Below, in pieces: positions 56,170-64,000 of a stretch of DNA of 64,000 bases. The notes under the pieces were generated by a model. It made no database searches. It saw only the letters and a list, made by a program, of their open reading frames with translations, and was not told the origin of the DNA. The position numbers and the translations under genes were made by a program. Source of the DNA: Choristoneura fumiferana (Eukaryota > Arthropoda > Insecta > Lepidoptera > Tortricidae); NCBI RefSeq assembly GCF_025370935.1, contig NC_133472.1, forward strand, positions 39,629,474 to 39,693,473, in the 5' to 3' direction. How positions within the stretch are numbered: position 1 is the stretch's first letter; each line of letters starts with the position of its first letter.

Positions 56170-57190
56170 AAACTGGCACTGATTTGTGTATTGATGGTGA
56201 TGTTGCGCACTTTTGCTGCTTTACGAACTTTTGCGAGTGTCATATCTCGAAATCGGTTTCATTGAAAATGTTGATGATTCAAATATTTTTTCTCTACAGT
56301 ACTTTCATTGTAGCATGGTGCGGATGACAGCTGTCAATATTACAAGACTAGAGAGTCAAACTGTCGAAACTTGAGTCAATAGAACTAATAATTTAAAATC
56401 TTGATCATAATTAATGTCATCATTAATCCGATTATTATGCTAATTTTGATGAGAATATTAATGAAATTCTAGGTTGGAATATTATTTGCCACTTAAGTAA
56501 GACTAAACGGAGTTTGTAAGAATATTCGTTATTACCAATTAATAAGTACCAATATAACTCAAGATCCATTAGGTCCCATCACTAAACGAGCCTCTGGTGT
56601 TACGTTACATGCATATTACGTTTCTTCACTTAATTGTGCTTTGAATTTAATTAATTTATTATAAAAATCTGATAGCTTAAATTTATCTCGTATACATAGT
56701 TCTTATGTTCAAATATTTTACGCCAGTCATATTCAGGCTACAACTAAAATATACTTCCATATATTTAGACCGCAGCAACTTTTTTGAGTGAAACGAAACG
56801 TGCATCTAGTGTCACCCGCACCATGCTAGAATGAAAGCACTGTAGATTAAACGCTGCATAGAACAATAAACAAACCACGATTTAGGGTTTTATTAACTAG
56901 TAGCCTAGTACAACTGTAATGTAGTTGCTTAATTTATTCTTAATATTATGTAATTCATTTACCTAACTGGTAGTGGTTCGCGCGCCATATGGTTACGTTC
57001 CCCGATCTTGTCTGCGACTGCATACATTACAATACAGAATGCTTATTAACCGTTTAATGACACCATTGTCCAAAAAGGCGTTTCATAAATAATTGTTTTG
57101 TTTTCTTTCTTATGCCAGCAGAAATCACACCCGTGAAAATCATCTACATCATCATCATCAGCTGGAAGAAGGGCACTGTTGTGTAATTGT
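56170..57190. other. Non-coding, nothing recognised
   Basis: AT-rich. The stretches 53,320-54,830, 57,720-59,080, 59,450-60,320 and 61,200-62,220 are similar: no exon or repeat family recognised. Confidence 0.5.
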
Positions 57191-57199
57191 TTACGCATT

Positions 57200-57390
57200 C
57201 ACTCCCATTTGATACCACCAATCTAGCAATGAAGACGAAGCGTTGGCTGAACTCACACTCATTGACCTATTTTGACCAGGTGAAGGAAAGGGTGGGTGTC
57301 GTGTCGTATCAGGAAGTCAAACAGCTGGCCAAAGACCGTGCGGAGTGGCGATTACTCCACCGACAACAGTATAGCTCTTAAATTTAAGAA
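57200..57390 (+). mobile_element. LINE remnant (QLAKDRAEWR tail)
   Basis: A plus-strand frame ends YQEVKQLAKDRAEWRLLHRQ, the C-terminal signature of LINE polyproteins (AxDRxxWR). Truncated upstream. Confidence 0.6.
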
Positions 57391-57534
57391 GAAGGATATT
57401 GCGGGCCATATGGGTACTATTAATTTCGAAGGTAAGTCGGCGGGCTGATTTAAATTCCTTGGCGGGCCGGAGTTGGCCCGCGCGGGCCGTACTTTGCCCA
57501 TCAGTGTACTAGGATCAGTGCATCAGGACTGACA

Positions 57535-57655
57535 ACATTGAGAGTTGCGGGCAATGAGTGGATGCAAGTGGCGAGTTGTCGTTCATTATGGCGTTCTAAG
57601 GTTGGGAGACCCTTGTTTAGCAGTGGACGTCTTTTGGCTGATGATGATGATGATG
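57535..57655 (+). mobile_element. LINE remnant (VAGNEWMQVA tail)
   Basis: LRVAGNEWMQVASCRSLWRS and a (GAT)n end, a related terminal signature from another LINE copy. Confidence 0.6.
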
Positions 57656-59085
57656 AATCAATCGATATACTTTTTACTAGCTATCAAAATATTTTTTTAT
57701 CTCTAGACAGAGTTCCCTAATGACTAAGGATCGTTGTGATCAACAGGTGGTACAGTTGGAATGAATGATTTGTTTCAATCGGCTTCTGTCCATGGCGGTT
57801 CTGATGATGAAGCTAAATTTCGGAGACCTGGACTTCCTCATTTGTTTGGTCTATCCGGCAGATCTGTCTCCAGCTCGCTAACATTGATCTCAATTACGAT
57901 CATTCTCTCCGGGCTCTCTGCTCTTTTCCCCTAAGATTTTGATAGTGACCTCTGAAATTCAGTGACAAAAACTGTAGATAAAAAGATTTTCTCGATAGTT
58001 TTTATAAAACAATTTAATTTAATAAAGACACGTTGGGAAATATAGACTGTATCACAGTTACTTAAAGGAAACAGTGTAGCCATCTTGGAAGATAATATGG
58101 ATATGGATACTGCTTTTGTTGCAATATTTTCTTAATATTTTGTTTGCTCATAAAAATTTAATCACATTTCATTATTCTATACCTTAAATTAATAGATACA
58201 AAGTCGTAAAAGCAGTACAGCGGTTATATAGATATATTTATTGTAAACCAAACTCTTTAACTACAATATTAAGGTCAAAAATACAAAACAACTGAAACAG
58301 GTGAGATGCTGGCTAACGAACTATAGCAGAGCAAGGTCACACTTATTTAAAAGCAATCTTTCGTTCACTTGCACTCATGCTCTCTCGTTTACTCTTCAAA
58401 CGTGTAACAGAGAGAGCGCACACAACAATGTACAGTTAAGTGTATAAAGATTTTATTGTTTCGTTTCATTAAATGGCCTTCAATTCGTGACGATTATTGG
58501 GTCAAGACAAAAAAATATAAATGTTATCACATTTTGCTACTTAGTATAATTATTACGTAATTCTATATCGTTTAGGGTGTTTTGATTGAATTCAGAGCAA
58601 ACGGTATGAGATTGTGACACAACGACAATAGCATAGGTAGTCAGTCAGGGAAATCATTTAGCTTAAAATATCGATGTTTGATGGTTACATACATAGTGGT
58701 TCGTTCTTGCAAAAATAATTCAAACTTTTTTTTCTAATCTTTATTTATTATGGAACTTTGATCAATCATTTGAACGAGGCTGGATCTCTTATTATTATTT
58801 ACAAGCTTTAACAACTTGCAACGTTCCTTTCCTAAGTTCGTAAAGGTTTCAGAATTTACACACAATTTTCCGACCAGTTTTATGTATCCAATTGAGCTGA
58901 AATTTGGCATCATTTATGTAATTTTGGCAACAATGCTAAATATTGTAGTAAAATTAAAGCTCTAAGTAGTTATGAGGAAATAAATGACAAAGAAGTTAGT
59001 AGACTTCACAGGGGACCTCAGCTATTCAGAGAGAGACCGTTGCCGCGTCTTCGGAACCTTGCCTAAGCAATTTGTGTGTGTTTTG

Positions 59086-59213
59086 GCAATTCAACGGTGT
59101 GAGTGAAGTTCCCAATCCGCACTGGGCCCGCGTGGGAACTACTGCCCAAGCCCTCTCATTCCGAGAGGAGGCCTGTGCCCTGCAGTGGGACGTATATAGG
59201 CTGGGATGATGAT
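59086..59213 (+). mobile_element. SINE type B, 3' part
   Basis: AATTCAACGGTGTGAGTGAA, CACTGGGCCCGCGTGGGAAC to GGGACGTATATAGGCTGGG. Confidence 0.75.
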
Positions 59214-59275
59214 GAAGGGTTTCGTAGCCCAAATAACTAAATAAAAAACATCATGCCACGCCCAAGCTTATATTA

Positions 59276-59448
59276 TGGGTGCTAGGCTAGTATCGATAAA
59301 TATATATTTTGATACATAATAGCCCTTAGTCCTCCATAACTCGATAATAAGCAATTTTTTTTTCATACAAATAGTTTGCCCCGACCGGGGATCGAACCCA
59401 GGACCTTAAACTTCGTAGTTATCTCACTACTAGAGTATCCGGTCATCG
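59276..59448 (-). mobile_element. SINE type A, inverted, degraded
   Basis: TTTGCCCCGACCGGGGATCG, AACCCAGGACCTTAAAC and TATCCGGTCATCG match the inverse head; the tail is weak. Confidence 0.65.
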
Positions 59449-60329
59449 AAAACTGTAAAAGACTGTGCGTGACGCGCGCGACCTCGCGGAGGCCTTAATT
59501 TGACTGTAGGTACAGTAGCAATGTAGAGCCCTGATTCTAAGTAAAATAATTGCAGAGCGGGGTCATCTTATACCAGATAGCGGTACACGTTTAATTTTTA
59601 ATTCTTTACTATTGAAACTATCACAGCTCTAGGTAGGCTTTACAACTTACCTAATAATAGTTGACGAAAAACCCCTTCATTTTGTCTTTGTATATTAATT
59701 TCTTGTACTTATTTATGGTACTCAATAAAGAATAATTGTATTGTATTGTATAAAACTTGTGATTATTAATTTATCATCACATATTCATATTTTAGCAGTA
59801 GCTATTAAACTAGTACACGGGCATTTTCAGAAAAAAGTGTACCCGGTACTATTTTTAAACCTTACAAATTTTGGGTTATTTCTACTCAGAATAACGAGCA
59901 CTATCGATTTAAGCAATAAAAAAAGTGTCCCACTTTTATCTGTCAGTTTTGTGACGCAGTTAACCTTCCATGTTGTATGGACAAAACTGACTAATACATT
60001 TTGTATGCAAAATTAAGGATAATTAAGGTAAAACGGGTACATTTTTATCTGAAAACCCCCACACACTGCTACAATACTTTTATTAATAAACGCTCAAAGA
60101 TATTACCTTAATATTACGATGATAATTAACATAATGTCAAAACCGACTTCCGTAATTAAACCAATAGTTTACTACACCACCTATGCAACTGGTCGTTAGT
60201 GCAACCCATTAACTTGCCTAGTTACGGCTGTAATTCAGATCGTGGCTTGTAACTTATGATTATATCTCTATCGTTTTATTTGTTGGTACGTCAGTTAAGC
60301 AGTACATAATAAACTAAGGATTAAGTCGA

Positions 60330-60428
60330 AAATACAAACTGAAATACATACAGATGCATAGAAAAACCGGAAGAACGCTGGTCTTATTTTTCTGGTTTTT
60401 CTATGCATCTGTATTCAGTTTGTATTTT
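60330..60428. repeat. Short hairpin (arms about 40 bp)
   Basis: AAATACAAACTGAAATACAT...GATGCATAGAAAAACC pairs with GGTTTTTCTATGCATCTGTA...CAGTTTGTATTTT. Almost perfect arms, so likely young. Confidence 0.75.
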
Positions 60429-60569
60429 GATGTGGGTTTTACGGGATGACCGTAAAAGTAACAAAAAAAACTGGAATTGAAATAAAAAATACAAAAATAT
60501 TCCAATAACACCATCTTAAGGATTAACTGTAACATAATATAAGTTGAGTCTCGTTGAGTCACAATATAA

Positions 60570-60646
60570 GGTGAGTTGAGGTCCCGGGTTTCGATTCCCG
60601 GCCGGGGCAGATATTTGTATGAATATATACGAATTTGGTTCGGGTC
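60570..60646 (+). mobile_element. SINE type A head, interrupted
   Basis: GGTTTCGATTCCCGGCCGGG, GCAGATATTTGTATGAATAT; cut by the AATGAGGGCTATCG MITE at 60,647. Confidence 0.65.
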
Positions 60647-61067
60647 AATGAGGGCTATCGCGAATGAATTCCCCGCTAGAGGCGCTAGTGTAGCGTGAGG
60701 TCTCCGAAATGTCAAATCTCATAGTTTTTGGGTGAGCTACGCGGGTTTATTTATAATTAGAATAATTTTGTGAATATTTTGCAATATCTGAAATTAATTA
60801 TGGCTAATATGCGTTCCGGGGCAATGAATGTCTTGTTTTGAGACAGTTTTGTCTTTCGGAAACTTTGTCCTCCCTTTTTTTCGAACAAAACGGGGACTAT
60901 GCAACTGTGGCATGCTCGATATTTTATGGTACAGTTTTAAGGTGTATTAAATATGATTTTAATCTAAACTTTGTTTTCACGCCCGTAATAACAGACTTTG
61001 AAAGCCATACTTAAAAACCTCACGCAACAGTGCGCCATCTAGTGAGAAAAAAACGATAGCCCTCATT
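60647..61067. mobile_element. AATGAGGGCTATCG MITE, copy 2
   Basis: Same ends, 421 bp, a handful of small indels against copy 1. It is inserted in a type A SINE just after its GTATGAATATATACGAAT stretch. Confidence 0.85.
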
Positions 61068-61107
61068 GGTGCAACAAGATGAAACTTATATTATATAAAA
61101 ATATATA

Positions 61108-61200
61108 AATATATCTCATGGGTCACTTGACACCAATTGACCTAGTAACAAACTAACTAAAGCTTGTACTATATCCATACCAGGCAACGGATGAAAATAT
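61108..61200 (-). mobile_element. SINE type A tail, inverted
   Basis: GACACCAATTGACCTAGTAA, AGCTTGTACTATATCCATAC, AGGCAACGGATGAAAA. Its orientation is opposite to the head at 60.6 kb, so it is a separate insertion. Confidence 0.6.
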
Positions 61201-62230
61201 TATATCGTCGCTCGGCAGGCAAAAGTACTAAAGCGACACTTCGTCAACTTTACAGGAGAGCGATTTAAAGTATTTTTTTTACGAAAAAAAATCATAACTT
61301 TTTAACCAGACAACCAATTTTAAAATTTCCAGGAATATATGACACATAATTTAATAGACTATAATAAGGTTTTAATAATTCATAGCAAAATCCACTGGTT
61401 TAGGAGATAAGTGTCGCTTTAGTAAATTGTCCCCTAGTCATCGAGCAAATGCAATCAGGCAAAAAGACTAAACGTAAAAATTTACCTCAAACGTCATATT
61501 TCAAATTAACTTATGTGATTTTACGTCTCAATAAATTTCGCATGTTTTTACTAACAACACACATTTTATTTCTTATCAAACTGTTCATAATGCTGATTTA
61601 CCAAATTGCAAGGGAAAAAATATTCCAAAGTACCTACTGAACAGAAATTATATAAATAATATTAATTAATTATAATAAATATTAATCATCAATGCTAAAA
61701 TTTCAATAACTTAACGTTAACTGTTACTAACACTAGACTTTTATTAATATTATAAGGTATTAATCACAAAGGCACCATCTGATTTCTAACAAAATGCACA
61801 AAAGGTTTTTTTCACTATTATTTTTTTAGGTATTTTGATCATTATCCTGTCCTACTATTTTTGGTGTATATACACAGCATACGCTTAGGTTTAAGGATGA
61901 AATAATACGTAAATAACCTTAATTTATTCTGTAGGTAATAACTTTAATTAGCATTTCAACTAAAACTTCAGAACATTTTTTTTCTATGTTATGCAAATAA
62001 ATCATTCATTCAACATTATAGTACTTATTAGGTACTAATAAGTAAGAAACCTGAATAACAAACTCATGCGTCATGGTTGCTATAGCAACTTTAGATATAT
62101 CATTGGTCTATATAACGATTAAGAAATATAATGCACTATTGGTACAACAACATTTGTTATATTCTCATGATCTAACTATTCCAGTATCATGGACTTGTTG
62201 TACTTGTTGTACAAACTATTAATATACTAA

Positions 62231-62379
62231 GGGGCTGTTTCACCATCCATTGATTACTGTTAACTGGTGGTTAGGTGTGATGCCGTCTCTATTTGTTTGT
62301 TCGAATAGACTCAATAGACGGAGACGGCATCACATTAAACCGTCGGTTAACGCTAATCAATGGATGGTGAAACAGCCCC
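62231..62379. mobile_element. Harbinger-like hairpin MITE, copy 3 (best preserved)
   Basis: GGGGCTGTTTCACCATCCAT to ATGGATGGTGAAACAGCCCC, perfectly inverted for over 20 bp, TAA on each side. Inner stem TGATGCCGTCTC/GAGACGGCATCA. Confidence 0.85.
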
Positions 62380-62394
62380 TAACAGTAATATGGT

Positions 62395-62725
62395 ATAATG
62401 CCAAATGAAACGTCGTGAGACCTTTGCTGAGATTTAAGGACTGCGCTAAGTGAGATATGGCCGTCTTCAAAATTGACCACCTAGACTGAGAAAAGCTTGC
62501 GGAAAAATGCACTGATTGGTGCAGACGTGTGTTGGAGGGCCGCAAGTATTGCGATGAAGGCTTGCCTGGCTCAATGCACTTATTGAAAAGAGACAGAAAC
62601 GACACCAAGGCTTCGCTTGTCAGAGATGTGGACGGACATGTCGCTCTCGCATCGGTCTAGTCAGCCACCAAAGACGTTGTGCACAGGCAACACGCCAAAA
62701 TTCGTCTGGAACAGACGCGTAGGCC
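62395..62725 (+). mobile_element. LINE remnant ending in a CxxC...HxxxC finger
   Basis: A broken plus-strand frame reads LIEKRQKRHQGFACQRCGRT then CRSRIGLVSHQRRCA: the terminal zinc-finger-like motif (CxxC, SRIGLxSH) of some invertebrate LINE polyproteins. Frames are interrupted. Confidence 0.6.
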
Positions 62726-62859
62726 TGATTGATGGTATAATATATGTGATATAACCTATGTTCGATATAACGTTCAGTGGGGTATAATGAATTACTGGTA
62801 TTTATGCCAAATATCTTTTATTCTAGTGAAAGTATATCTAAAGTTGTTATACTGGTCAT

Positions 62860-63830
62860 AACACACCCTGATGGCCATTCGGTTCCACCATGGAGCCGCA
62901 GCTGCAGTTATGAGGCACACAAACATCGCAGCCCAGGCGGAGAGCTACTGCCACCCGCAATAAGTCGTTGTCCAAGACTGTTCCCAAATAAGGAACAGAC
63001 AACGCCTATAACCACGTTCCCGCTTTGACTTTTGATGCCGACTTCAGCTGGTCACCCCGTGGTTACACACAAGGCCGTGCTAGAGCGTCCTAGCCCCTCG
63101 TCATCCAAACTCATTATATCTGCGGAGCCCCGTGCAGTGACGCCAGTCTCATTTGGCTCGCCAGTGCATCATCCACATACGAAATGGTATTGGTAACCTT
63201 TATGAGATTTAAAAATTTAGGAGATAAGGCCACCAACTCCATGTGCCGATCCGAGGAACGCTGGCAAGCCCAATCGCCGTACGCCGCAAACCGAGACCAC
63301 CGTTACATATGGGCAAGGACGCTGGACACCCATTGCTCTCATCCGCAAGGGACACGTTCAATACAGTCTCCTTTGTATCTCTCAACGTGACGTCAAAAGA
63401 AGAAGTTTTTACCCGAACAAACCATTGGAGTGGTTTTCAAAAAATAGGTTATTTTAGGAACTGCGAAACACATTCGTAACAGAGTCAAGACGAGATGGGT
63501 ATTAATACTCTTCAAACGTTCCTGGGCGAGCAAAATAGACGCTTCCTGGTCTCTAGTGCACTAGAAATGGCCTCTTGGAAAATAGAAGAACCAAGAGGGT
63601 AAAGGTTTCGTGTAAAAGCCCTTTGAGACCAGGAAGAAAGACTTCAAGAAGTTAAAGAAGGAGAACAGGCGGGGTTAAATCTGTCCATATTCGCCTTCAG
63701 TCCTATACCTCTCAAGGGGGGGGGGGATAAGGAAAGCCAAGTCCTGCTTTACGACTTAGGCTCCTTAGGTGCCATCATCATCTACGAGTAAATACCAAAT
63801 ATTAAGAGGTGATTTTCGAGACGACAGTGC
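62860..63830. other. GC-richer stretch with broken frames, unassigned
   Basis: Several overlapping frames of 60-83 codons, no splice-supported exon, no motif recognised. It is flanked by a LINE remnant, so probably decayed retroelement, but this is not shown. Contains an 11-G run near 63,716. Confidence 0.3.
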
Positions 63831-63833
63831 TTC

Positions 63834-64000
63834 ATGAATAGTAAGACTGAAGGTGAGCGGTCCAAGCTGATCTCCCTACTGCGCACCCACCTGCGAAAGA
63901 ATTTTAGAATCGCCGTAGACAAGGTTAGAAGAAGAATGATAGACTGGTGTAAAAAGGTACAGGGTGGGAATGTATTTTTCACTTCGCCAACAGAACATCC
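63834..64000 (+). CDS. Open frame running off the right edge, unknown
   Basis: From ATG at 63,834 the frame stays open for 55 codons to the edge: MNSKTEGERSKLISLLRTHL then RKNFRIAVDKVRRRMIDWCK and on. It is basic, helical-looking and compositionally protein-like. A CAG lies just upstream (GACGACAG|TGCTTC), so it could be an exon, or part of a retroelement protein. I do not recognise it. Confidence 0.3.
   Translation, partial: MNSKTEGERSKLISLLRTHLRKNFRIAVDKVRRRMIDWCKKVQGGNVFFTSPTEH

Overview
The window looks like a piece of a moth or butterfly (Lepidoptera) nuclear genome. It is AT-rich, its genes are split by long introns, and it is packed with short non-autonomous transposons: tRNA-derived SINEs, Lep1-type Helitrons ending in CTAGT, several hairpin MITE families and decayed LINE tails. 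There are no operons, Shine-Dalgarno sites or CRISPR arrays. I found two real protein-coding genes, both on the minus strand, and one 100-N assembly gap.

Gene 1 (about 11.0-20.7 kb, possibly starting near 38.3 kb) encodes a large, Ser/Thr/Pro-rich, probably disordered protein that I do not recognise. A start exon at 20.6 kb (ATG, then MSFRNY) splices in phase to a 3.4-kb exon (13,416-16,822) that carries six perfect-length 15-residue repeats and five HIESGERxWWL-type repeats. That exon has a good donor before its apparent stop, and a 34-nt exon at 11.03 kb fits it in phase, so the gene probably continues past the left edge. A GC-rich block at 38.3 kb with a donor is a candidate first exon and promoter.

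Gene 2 (42.4-51.4 kb) is the 3' part of paramyosin, the thick-filament coiled-coil rod of invertebrate muscle. Eight coding exons are visible, all with correct splice sites and phases. An internal exon (47,615-48,534) provides the unique N-terminal part of miniparamyosin and joins the six last exons, which encode 364 complete shared codons. One paramyosin exon is missing a single base, and the miniparamyosin exon has no in-frame ATG. The N-terminal half of paramyosin is not in the window.

Region by region: 0-11 kb is dominated by a palindromic about 125-bp hairpin element, with SINEs and a Harbinger-like MITE; 11-20.7 kb is gene 1; 20.7-42 kb is mainly intron or intergenic DNA full of MITEs, SINEs and a common GGTTCCGT repeat, with a (AC)30 microsatellite; 42-51.5 kb is paramyosin; 51.8-64 kb holds the gap, SINEs, MITEs, LINE remnants and an unassigned GC-richer stretch at the right edge.

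I found no clearly new biological system. The most useful observations are the hidden exon structure of gene 1, the two sequence-level problems in the paramyosin locus and the clustered hairpin family.
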